Origin: Bacteroidaceae bacterium
GTDB lineage: Bacteria > Bacteroidota > Bacteroidia > Bacteroidales > Bacteroidaceae
Assembly (NCBI GenBank): GCA_016284045.1
Contig: JAEEOB010000127.1
Coordinates: 1 to 51,916 of the forward strand
Length of the DNA: 51,916 nt
Reading direction: 5' to 3'
Shown here: positions 1 to 8,935 of the stretch, one piece after another
Numbering within the stretch: position 1 is the stretch's first letter
How the letters are laid out: every line of letters starts with the position of its first letter
Translations under genes and position numbers: made by a program
The notes under the pieces: model-generated
Databases searched by the model: none
Seen by the model: only the letters and a program-made list of their open reading frames with translations
What the model was told of the DNA's origin: nothing

Positions 1-930
1 AGCATAGAGCGGCTAGTACAGTATGCACAAAGCCAGGGTGTTGATGTGTTTCTGTGGTACAGCTCCAGCGGCTACTGGAATGATATCGTTCAGGGACCGA
101 CAAACCGCATGGACAACCCAATCATCCGCAAGAAATGGATGAAGTGGATGAAGGGTATCGGTGTGAAGGGTATCAAGGTCGATTTCTTCGGAGGCGACAA
201 GCAGGAGACGTTCCGTCTTTATGAGCAGATTCTCAGCGATGCTGACGACTATGGGCTGATGGTGATATTCCACGGCTGCACACTACCGAGAGGGTGGGAG
301 AGAATGTACCCCAACTATGTGGGCAGTGAGGCGGTTCTTGCAAGTGAGAATGTCTATTTTTCGCAGGGCTTCGCCGACAAGGAAGCGTTCAACGCCTGTC
401 TGCACCCGTTCATCCGCAATGCCGTGGGATGTATGGAATATGGAGGTTGCTTCATGAACCGCCAGATTCATAAAGGTAATAAGGGCGGCAACACCCGCCG
501 CACCACAGACTGCTTCGAACTCGCTACAGCCGTGTTGTTCCAGAATCCTATCCAAAATTTTGCCATCACCCCTGAGAACCTTGAGGACGAGAAGGACGGA
601 GGCGCCCCGAAGGAGGCGATGGATCTTCTGCGTGAGATGCCCACCACATGGGAACAGACCGTTTTCATCGACGGTTATCCCGGTAAGTTTGTCGTGCTCG
701 CACGTCAGCATCATTCCACTTGGTATGTGGTGGGAGTAAATGCCACAGGAGAGACGCTCAAGCTTGACCTCAACCTCAGTGCTTTCCTCACGAAAGGCGA
801 TAAGGTAAGGCTCTATTCTGACAACATGAGAAATCAGGATCCTGACTATGATGCCCGTAAACACGTGAGCTCTCCCGAGGCATTCCCAGTAACTATGGCA
901 AAAGACGGCGGATTTGTCCTGATTAAGTAG
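1..930 (+). CDS. Glycoside hydrolase family 97 protein, C-terminal part (5' end outside window)
   Basis: The reading frame is open from the first base, so the gene starts upstream and about 309 residues are seen here; GH97 enzymes are usually 650-700 residues. The visible part holds the end of the catalytic barrel and the C-terminal beta domain. Family-like motifs are GIKVDFFGGD near residue 55, FHGCTLPRGWERMYPN near residue 91, and a late VVGVNATGE strand. GH97 enzymes of Bacteroidota are exported and remove alpha-linked glucose or galactose from oligosaccharides. From memory of the family, an Asp in the KVDFF stretch is the nucleophile of the retaining alpha-galactosidase branch, so this may be that branch; this is an inference. 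The stop is followed at once by four 7-bp units and then a terminator. Confidence 0.88.
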   Translation, partial: SIERLVQYAQSQGVDVFLWYSSSGYWNDIVQGPTNRMDNPIIRKKWMKWMKGIGVKGIKVDFFGGDKQETFRLYEQILSDADDYGLMVIFHGCTLPRGWERMYPNYVGSEAVLASENVYFSQGFADKEAFNACLHPFIRNAVGCMEYGGCFMNRQIHKGNKGGNTRRTTDCFELATAVLFQNPIQNFAITPENLEDEKDGGAPKEAMDLLREMPTTWEQTVFIDGYPGKFVVLARQHHSTWYVVGVNATGETLKLDLNLSAFLTKGDKVRLYSDNMRNQDPDYDARKHVSSPEAFPVTMAKDGGFVLIK

Positions 931-958
931 ATTTTAGATTTTAGTTTTTAGTTTTTAG
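931..958 (+). repeat. Four tandem 7-bp units directly after the GH97 stop codon
   Basis: The units read ATTTTAG, ATTTTAG, TTTTTAG, TTTTTAG and follow the TAG stop with no gap. Because 7 is not a multiple of 3, a run of three or more units places a stop in all three frames. Similar runs recur at other gene borders in this window. Confidence 0.75.
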
Positions 959-986
959 TCCTAAAATCATTATTCATTATATACCG

Positions 987-1024
987 CGGAAAGTGTACAA
1001 TACAGTATACTTTCCGATTTTTTT
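987..1024 (+). terminator. Rho-independent terminator after the GH97 gene
   Basis: An 11-bp stem (987-997 with 1006-1016, one G-U pair) with an 8-base loop is followed by a run of seven T. It ends the GH97 transcript 57 bp after the stop. Confidence 0.85.
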
Positions 1025-1088
1025 ATTCCTGGTGTTTCTGTAGACGAAATTATTGAAAAAAAATAAGAAAAATCGTTTAATAATTTAC

Positions 1089-1192
1089 GTTTTGAAGTGT
1101 AAAATGTTACAAAATTGTTACCCAAAATATCAGAATTGGAAAAATACGAAAAAAAAAGGGGAAAAATGAACAAAAAGTTTTGAAGTGTAAAA
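1089..1192 (+). repeat. Direct repeat of a 16-bp motif, 88 bp apart
   Basis: GTTTTGAAGTGTAAAA occurs at 1089-1104 and again, identical, at 1177-1192 in an AT-rich non-coding stretch. The second copy contains the TTTG -33 element of the promoter at 1179-1209. The first copy has no -7 element at the right distance. It may be a binding site or the remnant of a duplicated promoter region. Confidence 0.6.
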
Positions 1193-1209
1193 TTAATATT
1201 CTATCTTTG
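1179..1209 (+). promoter_or_regulatory. Promoter of the candidate small RNA
   Basis: TTTG at 1179-1182, a 19-base spacer and TATCTTTG at 1202-1209 match the Bacteroidota primary sigma factor consensus. The predicted start is near 1215-1217. Confidence 0.75.
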
Positions 1210-1214
1210 CAATT

Positions 1215-1304
1215 GATTAGCAAAAGCTAATCTAATAATTCTCCCCGATTCTCTATAATTTTTTAGTGTCGGCCGCGTTGAGAAACGCGCCGACACATTT
1301 TTTT
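1215..1304 (+). ncRNA. Candidate small RNA of about 90 nt
   Basis: This stretch has all the parts of a separate transcription unit. It has a consensus promoter just upstream and a perfect 7-bp hairpin with an AAAA loop at the predicted 5' end (1215-1232). A single-stranded, pyrimidine-rich middle follows, containing CTCCCC near 1241. It ends in a GC-rich 13-bp terminator stem (1266-1279 with 1284-1296, one bulged C, GAGA tetraloop) and a seven-T run. The next gene, addA, has its own consensus promoter downstream of this terminator, so the RNA need not be a leader of addA. No convincing ORF is present. The unpaired pyrimidine-rich middle could base-pair with purine-rich ribosome binding sites, which is an inference. 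Confidence 0.6.
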
Positions 1305-1313
1305 ATTTTCCTA

Positions 1314-1345
1314 TTTGCCAGTTCAGTACTTTTTTTCTATATTTG
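1314..1345 (+). promoter_or_regulatory. Promoter of the addAB genes
   Basis: TTTG at 1314-1317, a 20-base spacer and TATATTTG at 1338-1345. It lies 10 bp past the small-RNA terminator and gives a leader of about 26 bases before the addA start. Confidence 0.75.
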
Positions 1346-1377
1346 TACTTGTATAACATCAATGAACATCCGAACAG

Positions 1378-4300
1378 ATGAAAGACAAGCATAACAAAGG
1401 TAAACTGAAGATTTGCAAGGCGTCGGCAGGAAGCGGCAAGACATTCACGCTTGCGGTGGAGTATATCAAGCATCTGGTGATAAATCCTTCTGCTTACCGC
1501 AGAATTCTGGCTGTGACCTTCACCAACAAGGCAACAGCAGAGATGAAGCAGCGTATCGTCAGTCAGTTGTATGGTATCAGCCGGCATCTTGACGACTCAA
1601 AAGACTATCTCTCCAAAATTGTATCTGACGAGACCATACGCAATTGGTATGCCAGGCAGATTTCCTCGCAAAAAACTATGCTGTCCATCGAGGACATCGT
1701 GAGAGATAACTGCCGAAAGGCACTCTCGATGATTCTCCATGACTACCACAGGTTCCGTATCGAGACCATCGACTCATTTTTCCAAACCATCATACGCGAA
1801 CTGGCGCACGACCTCAATCTTACAGCCAACTTAAAAGTGGAACTCGACAACGAGAGTGCGCTGAAAGAGGGTGTCAGCCGTGTGATAGATGCCATAATTG
1901 ACGATAAGATTGTGGAACGTCGTGTGCTCAACTATGTGGATGCGAAGATGGATGAGAACAAGAACTGGACTGTCAACAGCGAACTGGAGAAATTCGGAAA
2001 GAATATCTTCAACGAGAATTTCCTGAAGTTCGGAAAAAATCTTCGCGACAAACTCAACAATCCCAACTTCCTGGATTCTTACCGTCAGACCATCGTGAAA
2101 CTGAAAGAAAATGCCATTGCATCGCTTACTCCATTTGGTACGCAATTCCTTTCTGTCTGTAACAGCCATGGTTTTGATTATAATAATTTCTCTGGAAAGT
2201 CAAAAAGTACTGTGTGGATGTTCTTCACCAAGCTTTCTAATCTGTCCAATCCTGCAAATAAAAGATATGATTTTCCAAATTTGTCTCCCACACTGCTTAA
2301 GCATACGGAGGGCACAGACTGTTGGAGCAAGGACAAGAGCGTGGTTGCGGTTGTGGAGCATGAGCAGCTGGTCCAGCTACTCACAAATGCCATCAGTAAG
2401 CTCGGCGATGTGATAGAAATTGTCAACACCGTGGATGAGATAATCCTTCACATCAACCAGCTTGCCCTCATCAACACTATCAGCAACAAAGTGAGCGATG
2501 CCTTAGGCGAACGGGGAGAATTTCTCTTGTCCAACACCAATCATTTTCTCAACGAGATGATAGCGGAGAGCGACGTGCCGTTCATCTACGAGCGTACAGG
2601 AACGCATTTCGACCACATCATGATAGATGAGTTTCAGGACACGTCGGTGTTGCAGTGGGAGAACTTCAAGCCGCTCATAAAAAACTGCCTTGATTCGAAT
2701 CACGAGTGTCTTGTTGTCGGCGATGTGAAGCAGAGCATCTACCGTTGGCGCAATGGCGAGTGGAGTATCCTCAACGGAATGAACAATGATTCTGATTTGA
2801 AAGACTTTGTTAACCCCGCCCCGTTAGATACCAACTACCGCAGCGCGGAACGTGTGGTCCGATTCAACAACGAATTTTTCGAGAAAGCCAGTTTGTTGCT
2901 CAGTGAATCTTACGCCTCGAAAGAGGGCGGCAATGCCCAGGACATCCTCAAGGCATACGAAGAATGCAGGCAGAAGATTAAAAAACAGGATGGAGGCTAC
3001 GTCCGTGTGGAGCTGAAAAAAGTGTCGCAGTCGGCCGACGACATGGATGAATGGCAGTGCCGACGCATAGCAGCCAACGTGGAAAAGCTGCTAAAAGCAG
3101 GAGTTCCGCAAAGCCAGATTGCCATTCTCGTACGTAAAAACGAGTTTATCCCTGCAGTTTGCGACTATTTCGACCACAAGGCCGGACTGATAAACGGCGA
3201 ACAGGTGAGGGTGGTGAGCATGGAGGCTTACAGGCTCGACAGCTCACCTGCTGTCAGGATTCTCGTGTTCGCACTGAAAATGCTCCAGAATCCAGATGAT
3301 AAGATGTTTAAGGCGTTGCTAGCCTACCATTACCAGTCTGATGTCATGGTCAACCAGTCGGTGAGGACTGATTTCCACCAACTTTTCTCAGCCGACGACG
3401 CAAGCCTCAATGCTGCATTACCGGATGCACTAACACAACATGTCGAAGAGCTGGTGCTTGTTCCCCTTTACGAACTATGCGAACGCCTTTACACCATCCT
3501 CAATCTGGACAGGATAGCCGATCAGGACGCTTATCTCTTCACATTCTACGACCATGTGAATAAATTTCTTGAAGGAAACAACACGGACACCGAACATTTT
3601 CTCAGTCAGTGGGATGACAAGATTTGCGCTGTGACCATCAATGACGGAGGAGCTGAGGGTATCCGTATCATGAGTATACATAAGTCGAAAGGTCTGGAGT
3701 TTCACTCTGTCATTATCCCTTTTGCCACATGGAAAGTGACTGATGGCAACAACAACCGAAACAACCTGATTTGGTGTAAACCCGATGTGCCTCCCTTCGA
3801 CGCTTTGCCGCTTTGTCCTGTCAGAGTAGTAAGCTCAGTCGGTTCTTCCATTTTTTCGGAAGACTACAAGACAGAGCTGCTCAAACAATATGTCGATAAT
3901 ATCAACCTGCTCTATGTTGCGATGACACGTGCTTCAGAGAACCTCATCGTCATATCCCATCCCCATGATGGAAAGGAGAGAGATAATCTGGCCACAATGT
4001 ATGAAGTGCTCAGGCAGGCAATGCCTTCTGCCTGGACCGGTCAGTTATCTGATGATGATCTCGACATTTACGAAGAGGACGGGAGCACTGTGTGCGGGTT
4101 CCAGGAAAAGCATAAAGGCAGTGAGAATGTGATGCTTCAGAAACCAGTAATGCATTCACTCACTTTCACCAGTGGCGAATCGAGAGGGGAGTTCCGCCAG
4201 TCGAACAAGTCGAAGCGGTTCATCCAAGGAGAAGATATTGCCAGAGAACGCAGTAAATATCTCGATGAAGGAATCCTCTTCCATGCCATTCTTTCAGAAA

Positions 4301-4698
4301 TCCAGACGCTCAACGATGTGGACCGTGCCATTAACCGTCTTGACATCGAAGGCTGTTTCGAGAGCCGTTACCACCGCGATGATGTGAAACGTCTTGTGGA
4401 GCATGCATTCCAAGACTCTCGAAGCAGTGTATGGTTCGACAGCAGATGGACCGTCATCAACGAGAACGCTATCGTGTTCAAGGAACCTGACGGAAGAATC
4501 TCAACCTGCCGTCCAGACCGCGTGATTACCGACGGCAATGAGACCATTGTTATTGATTATAAGACCGGAATTTACTGCCCTGCTCATGAAGAACAGGTCA
4601 GACGATATATGAAACTTCTCCACCAAATGGGGTACTTGAATGTGAAAGGATTCGTATGGTATATCCGTCAGCAAAGCATCGTGGAGGTTGTAATTTAG
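1378..4698 (+). CDS. addA: AddA-like (RecB-type) UvrD helicase with C-terminal nuclease
   Basis: This 1106-residue protein is the likely motor and nuclease subunit of an AddAB double-strand-break repair enzyme, which unwinds and trims DNA ends before RecA loading. Superfamily 1 helicase motifs are all present: Walker A ASAGSGKT (15-22), Walker B IDEFQDT (about 417), GDVKQSIYRWR (about 452), SIHKSKGLEF (about 766) and LYVAMTRASE (about 846). The C-terminal PD-(D/E)XK nuclease shows the set expected for the RecB/AddA group: a His in ILFHAIL, the Asp of CRPDRV, IDYKTG (about 1058) and QVRRY. The partner gene follows on the same strand. In Bacteroides the equivalent pair has been called AddAB; RecB-like is an alternative name. 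The ATG start follows a consensus promoter. Confidence 0.88.
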   Translation: MKDKHNKGKLKICKASAGSGKTFTLAVEYIKHLVINPSAYRRILAVTFTNKATAEMKQRIVSQLYGISRHLDDSKDYLSKIVSDETIRNWYARQISSQKTMLSIEDIVRDNCRKALSMILHDYHRFRIETIDSFFQTIIRELAHDLNLTANLKVELDNESALKEGVSRVIDAIIDDKIVERRVLNYVDAKMDENKNWTVNSELEKFGKNIFNENFLKFGKNLRDKLNNPNFLDSYRQTIVKLKENAIASLTPFGTQFLSVCNSHGFDYNNFSGKSKSTVWMFFTKLSNLSNPANKRYDFPNLSPTLLKHTEGTDCWSKDKSVVAVVEHEQLVQLLTNAISKLGDVIEIVNTVDEIILHINQLALINTISNKVSDALGERGEFLLSNTNHFLNEMIAESDVPFIYERTGTHFDHIMIDEFQDTSVLQWENFKPLIKNCLDSNHECLVVGDVKQSIYRWRNGEWSILNGMNNDSDLKDFVNPAPLDTNYRSAERVVRFNNEFFEKASLLLSESYASKEGGNAQDILKAYEECRQKIKKQDGGYVRVELKKVSQSADDMDEWQCRRIAANVEKLLKAGVPQSQIAILVRKNEFIPAVCDYFDHKAGLINGEQVRVVSMEAYRLDSSPAVRILVFALKMLQNPDDKMFKALLAYHYQSDVMVNQSVRTDFHQLFSADDASLNAALPDALTQHVEELVLVPLYELCERLYTILNLDRIADQDAYLFTFYDHVNKFLEGNNTDTEHFLSQWDDKICAVTINDGGAEGIRIMSIHKSKGLEFHSVIIPFATWKVTDGNNNRNNLIWCKPDVPPFDALPLCPVRVVSSVGSSIFSEDYKTELLKQYVDNINLLYVAMTRASENLIVISHPHDGKERDNLATMYEVLRQAMPSAWTGQLSDDDLDIYEEDGSTVCGFQEKHKGSENVMLQKPVMHSLTFTSGESRGEFRQSNKSKRFIQGEDIARERSKYLDEGILFHAILSEIQTLNDVDRAINRLDIEGCFESRYHRDDVKRLVEHAFQDSRSSVWFDSRWTVINENAIVFKEPDGRISTCRPDRVITDGNETIVIDYKTGIYCPAHEEQVRRYMKLLHQMGYLNVKGFVWYIRQQSIVEVVI

Positions 4699-4935
4699 TT
4701 TTTAGTTGGGTTGTTATTGGTGACAGTTGATTCAGTGAAACGGTTCTGACACGCATAATAATCAACGGTTCCGAAAGTAAAGCGTGTAGGAGTTGACGTT
4801 TTCTTTCGTCAGTCATCAGAAATGATCCTGATTCGCACACTGACATCGATTTGTTTTACTGACCTTGCCATTATTCGATTCAGACACGTGATTACTTGTG
4901 AATTATGAAAACTCCACCTCCGATAACTCCCAATT
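4699..4935 (+). repeat. Copy C of the modular intergenic repeat, between addA and addB
   Basis: Right after the addA stop comes one TTTTTAG unit, then TTGTTATTG, then at 4878-4932 a stretch with ACTTGTGAATTATGAAAACT and CCACCTCC, then AACTCCCA. The same modules in the same order occur near 26.6 kb and 37.8 kb. This is the most diverged of the clear copies. The 272-bp gap holds no gene and no convincing promoter; addB is probably read through from addA. Confidence 0.6.
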
Positions 4936-4970
4936 AAAAAAATATAAATTATTAATTTTGAATTAAATAT

Positions 4971-7940
4971 ATGTTCTCTCCTTTCCTGAAATCTGTGGCA
5001 GACGACTTGCTCTGTAAGTTCGACGGCAATTTGAAAGACCTCACTATCGTTCTGCCAAGTAAACGCGGCCGACTATTCTTCAACCGCTATCTGGCTGAGA
5101 TCACCGACCATCCTGTCTGGTCGCCCGCTTACACCACCATGGATGGACTTTTCCAAAGCCTGTCGGATTTGGAAGTGGCAGACCAGCCGTTGCTTATATA
5201 CCACCTCTATGCCGCTTACTGTGAGGCCATGCATGAAGTGTGTCCTGTTGGAAGTTGCACTACTGAGGATCTTGATCAGTTCTATTCATGGGGAGAGGTG
5301 ATGCTGAGTGACTTTGATGATATTGACAACAACCTCGCACATGCAGAACAGATATTCACCAACATGAAGGACCTGGATGATCTCACCACTTTAGACTATC
5401 TCACCGATGAACAGCGTAAAGCCATTGAACATTATTTTGGTATCTTTAATGTTGGAAGAGACTCGGATTTGAAACAGAAATTTATCAGTATTTGGAATTT
5501 GCTGCTTCCCACATACCGTAAATTGCATGACCGTCTGCTTAAGCATCGAATCGCCTATCAGGGAATGCTACGTCGCGAGGTAACGGAAGGTTGCTGTTAC
5601 TTCAACCGGCTGAAGTCGAAGAAATACGTGTTTGTAGGATTCAACGTGCTCAATAAGACAGAGCGCCTGCTTCTCGACTCATTACAGAAAGAGGGGATTG
5701 CCCTTTTTTATTGGGACTACGACAAAGCTTATGTTCAGCAGACAGCAGAAGGTGACTGCTTCTTTGAAGCTGGCCGCTATGTAAGGGAGAATCTGCAGCG
5801 TTTCGGGTGCGAAATTCCATCTGACGCACCATGCTATGACAACATGAGCAACGGCAAACACTTGACATTTGTGGCTTCTCCTTCCAACAGCGGTGAGACT
5901 CGCTATGCGGGAGAGTGGATCGGGCAGCATGTAAAGGCAGATGCAATTCAACACCATACAGCTGTTGTGCTGTGCGATGAGAAGATGTTGCAGTCCATGC
6001 TTCATAGCATGCCTGCTAACGACTCTGATGGACATGATTATCAGATGAACGTGACAATGGGCTTTCCGCTTATCCAGACTCCGGTGGCCGGACTGGTCAT
6101 GACCCTGCTTGATCTGCATGTTTATGGAGACAGAAACAAATACTGGTACTATACCTATGTGTCAAATGTGCTGAAACATCCTTATGTTGTTAGGATGTCG
6201 GACGGTGAATCCGTGCGGATTCTCAATGATATTAAGAACCGTAATCAATTTTTCGTGTCACCCGACCTTTTCAATGAAAACCACTTCCTGTCAAAGTTGT
6301 TCAAACCGCAGAACGACATTGACGGACTGCTCTCCATGCTTTCTGAAGTCACTCAGTCTGTCGCCCTCAGCTATGTCGATGCCGACTCCCAGTCGTTCGA
6401 CATACAGCTTTACCAGGAGTCGCTCTATGCCATCCACACGCTCATCAACCGGCTTATTGCCATCAGAGCCCAGATTCGGAGGGATGCCGATTTTCTGATT
6501 GTGCGCGAAAACGACATGAGTAGCGACCGATACCTCCGGCTGATACGTCAGATTATTCAGTCAGCGTCTGTTCCCTTCCATGGAGAACCAGCTGAAGGAA
6601 TACAGATAATTGGTTTGTTGGAGACACGCTGTCTCGATTTTGAGCATGTCATCATTGCTGGCATGAACGACGAGAACATTCCGAAAGCAGTGAAGAGGTC
6701 ATCTTTCATTCCCTATACCCTGCGTGAAGCCCATGGTTTGACTACTTTTGAAGCACGCGCCAGTCTTTATGCCTATTCTTTCTACCATCTCATTCAGCGT
6801 GCATCTGACGTGACACTCATCTACAACAGCACTGTAGATGCTCTCTCAAAAGGTGAGATGTCGAGATTCATGAGTCAACTGCTTGTTGAGCAGGACAGTG
6901 TGTTCTGCGGTCAGACATATATTGAACAGACGGCATTGGAAGCTAAAGTGCATACTTCTGTCAGTCAGCCATTATTTGTGAAAAAGACAAAAGAGGTGAT
7001 AGACCGTCTAGGAAAGCGTTTCTCCGATAAAATACTGTCCCCTTCAGCTATCAACACCTATATTAACTGCCCGTTCAAGTTCTATCTGGAGAAAGTGGCG
7101 GGACTCAAAGCCGACGGGGATATCACGGAAGAAGTGGGTAACGACGTGTTCGGCAACATCTTCCACTATTGCATGGAACAGCTTTACCGTCCTTATATAG
7201 GAACTGTTCTACCAGGCAGCTTGCTTGAAAAAATGAGCAAAGAAGACAAGAAAATCGGTGATCTGGTGGACGAGGGATTCCGCGAGCTTTTCTTCCGACA
7301 GGATAAGAACCAACAAATCAGCTATAACGGCGAGCAAAAGCTCAACCGCACGGTCATTATCAAATATGTGAAGAAACAGCTGGAATATGATGCCCTATTA
7401 TGTCCGATGCGGATTGAGGGGGTTGAAAACGAAGACCACAAGCTGAAGATTGAGATTAACGGACATAGCATAGTCCTTGGTGGTATTATCGACCGTATTG
7501 ATACCATACATGTGGGGATGCCACAGGAGCGTCACCGGATTGTAGATTACAAAACGAGCTCTACTGCCATGACTTTTAAAGTGGTTGATGAACTCTTTGA
7601 CAGCATGAAAGAAAAACGTCCGTATCATATTCTCCAGACTTTTTACTATTCCGACATCTACACCAATTTCTGTTCGCAACCCGTGGCACCGGCTTTGATG
7701 TATATCAAGCCAGCGTCAACCGACCGCAAACAAGATCAGGAAGACGAGAGCATCATAAGATACGATAATGGTGGGAGGAAAGAAGCGGTTATCGATTTCG
7801 CAAGGCAGTTGAAAGAGAACTTCCATCAGCGCATGATGGCTGTCATTGAGGAGATGTTCAACCCAGAAAAAGACTTTGATCAGACTGAGAATCTCCATAC
7901 ATGCACCAATTGTGATTTCAGACAAATATGCAACCGGTAG
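4971..7940 (+). CDS. addB: AddB-like PD-(D/E)XK nuclease subunit
   Basis: This 989-residue protein looks like the second subunit of the AddAB enzyme. The N-terminal part resembles an inactive helicase: where a Walker A motif would be there is VLPSKRGRLFF with no GKT. AddB-like features follow, including VIIAGMNDENIPK (about 563) and a C-terminal nuclease with GNIFHYCME, GGIIDRID, VDYKTSS (about 859) and a Gln-x2-Tyr (QTFYY). One Cys in NCPFKFYLE (about 698) and a final C-x2-C-x5-C (978, 981, 987) match the four-cysteine iron-sulfur staple known around AddB-type nucleases. The gene is on the same strand as addA, 272 bp after it. Confidence 0.85.
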   Translation: MFSPFLKSVADDLLCKFDGNLKDLTIVLPSKRGRLFFNRYLAEITDHPVWSPAYTTMDGLFQSLSDLEVADQPLLIYHLYAAYCEAMHEVCPVGSCTTEDLDQFYSWGEVMLSDFDDIDNNLAHAEQIFTNMKDLDDLTTLDYLTDEQRKAIEHYFGIFNVGRDSDLKQKFISIWNLLLPTYRKLHDRLLKHRIAYQGMLRREVTEGCCYFNRLKSKKYVFVGFNVLNKTERLLLDSLQKEGIALFYWDYDKAYVQQTAEGDCFFEAGRYVRENLQRFGCEIPSDAPCYDNMSNGKHLTFVASPSNSGETRYAGEWIGQHVKADAIQHHTAVVLCDEKMLQSMLHSMPANDSDGHDYQMNVTMGFPLIQTPVAGLVMTLLDLHVYGDRNKYWYYTYVSNVLKHPYVVRMSDGESVRILNDIKNRNQFFVSPDLFNENHFLSKLFKPQNDIDGLLSMLSEVTQSVALSYVDADSQSFDIQLYQESLYAIHTLINRLIAIRAQIRRDADFLIVRENDMSSDRYLRLIRQIIQSASVPFHGEPAEGIQIIGLLETRCLDFEHVIIAGMNDENIPKAVKRSSFIPYTLREAHGLTTFEARASLYAYSFYHLIQRASDVTLIYNSTVDALSKGEMSRFMSQLLVEQDSVFCGQTYIEQTALEAKVHTSVSQPLFVKKTKEVIDRLGKRFSDKILSPSAINTYINCPFKFYLEKVAGLKADGDITEEVGNDVFGNIFHYCMEQLYRPYIGTVLPGSLLEKMSKEDKKIGDLVDEGFRELFFRQDKNQQISYNGEQKLNRTVIIKYVKKQLEYDALLCPMRIEGVENEDHKLKIEINGHSIVLGGIIDRIDTIHVGMPQERHRIVDYKTSSTAMTFKVVDELFDSMKEKRPYHILQTFYYSDIYTNFCSQPVAPALMYIKPASTDRKQDQEDESIIRYDNGGRKEAVIDFARQLKENFHQRMMAVIEEMFNPEKDFDQTENLHTCTNCDFRQICNR

Positions 7941-7996
7941 ATGTTTCTTTGGAGCTGGATATTCTGGATAATCCGTTTTTCCCCAAGTATATAATG

Positions 7997-8845
7997 TCAA
8001 AGAGGCCTGTAAACCCTGATACCGAGATGTGATTTCTGCGCCTGAGAGTAATCATAGAATGTCTTTTCATCCATCACCACTTTCTTTTGCAGGCTGGAAG
8101 CGTGCATCAGGTGGAGTTTGCCTTGGTCCCAGAAAACAATGCCCACATGGCTTGTGTCTAAGCCGTCTTTGTTGGTGATGATGCTGATGATGTCGCCGGT
8201 GTGGACATCCCGTAGCTCCTGAGAACTGCCGTTCAGACGCGACTTCGGTATATAACGGTATTTCTTGCCGTTGCTCGCTTGTTCATAGCGCCTTATAACA
8301 GGAATGAAATTGGGATTCGCTTTCAGGTGCTTGTAGTAGTCGGGGTGCTTGCTCATGTAGTTTATCTGGATTGTCTGGATGGCTGTGAACGGTGCCTCGT
8401 TGTTGGTCACCTGACGCACCAACCCCATAGACTCATTGTCTTCTCCCCACCACGTGAAATAATGCAGACGAGAAGTATAGTCTGTCATCTTGCCTTGTCG
8501 GTATCTTATTTTGCCTAAATGGTTGCAAAAGTCTTTGAATGTACGTTCATTGTTTTTGTCGCATAGATATAGAGCTAACACAGTCTCCACAAATGTGGTA
8601 CAGTCAAGGCCATGGATGTTGACAATCAGATGCTCACTGTCGCCTTCTTCCAAGGTGTGGGCCACGTATGGTATGCCAAGGAACTGTTTACCGAAATATA
8701 TCATGCGGTTTTTGTCGCCGGCTTCTATTGTGGCTTTACAGAGTATCTTCACAATTTTCGCACTGTCGGCGGCTGTATATTCCACATTCTGCCCCCTTGC
8801 TGTTACTGGCAAGAACAGCAACATGATAATCAACAGGTGTTTCAT
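7997..8845 (-). CDS. Exported DUF1460 (amidase-like) protein
   Basis: The 282-residue product starts with a signal peptide (MKHLLIIMLLFLPVTARGQ). It matches the DUF1460 family, whose known structures have an NlpC/P60-like cysteine-peptidase fold and are thought to act on peptidoglycan in the periplasm. The likely catalytic Cys is C82 in HGLDCTTFVE, and the partner His lies in TSHVGIVFW or LMHASS near the C-terminus. The gene converges with addB (56-bp gap) and lies beside a GH25 lysozyme on the same strand, so two wall enzymes are neighbours. Four 7-bp units lie 5 bp upstream of the ATG. Confidence 0.85.
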   Translation of the reverse strand: MKHLLIIMLLFLPVTARGQNVEYTAADSAKIVKILCKATIEAGDKNRMIYFGKQFLGIPYVAHTLEEGDSEHLIVNIHGLDCTTFVETVLALYLCDKNNERTFKDFCNHLGKIRYRQGKMTDYTSRLHYFTWWGEDNESMGLVRQVTNNEAPFTAIQTIQINYMSKHPDYYKHLKANPNFIPVIRRYEQASNGKKYRYIPKSRLNGSSQELRDVHTGDIISIITNKDGLDTSHVGIVFWDQGKLHLMHASSLQKKVVMDEKTFYDYSQAQKSHLGIRVYRPL

Positions 8846-8850
8846 TATTG

Positions 8851-8878
8851 GGTTTAGGTTTTAGGGTTTAGGTTTTAG
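8851..8878 (+). repeat. Telomere-like 7-bp units, four copies
   Basis: GGTTTAG and GTTTTAG alternate for four units, 5 bp upstream of the start of the minus-strand DUF1460 gene. It looks like one more of the 7-bp arrays seen at gene borders here; the likeness to a plant telomere repeat is a coincidence of unit length and composition. Confidence 0.65.
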
Positions 8879-8935
8879 GAAAATGGTAATACTCTGAGTT
8901 TCCGGATTAATCGAAAAATCAGATTAAAGACCTTA

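Noticed and set aside
8851..8878. Telomere-like TTTAGGG pattern
   Set aside because: Only four units in a bacterial gene border; it fits the general 7-bp arrays seen elsewhere in the window.
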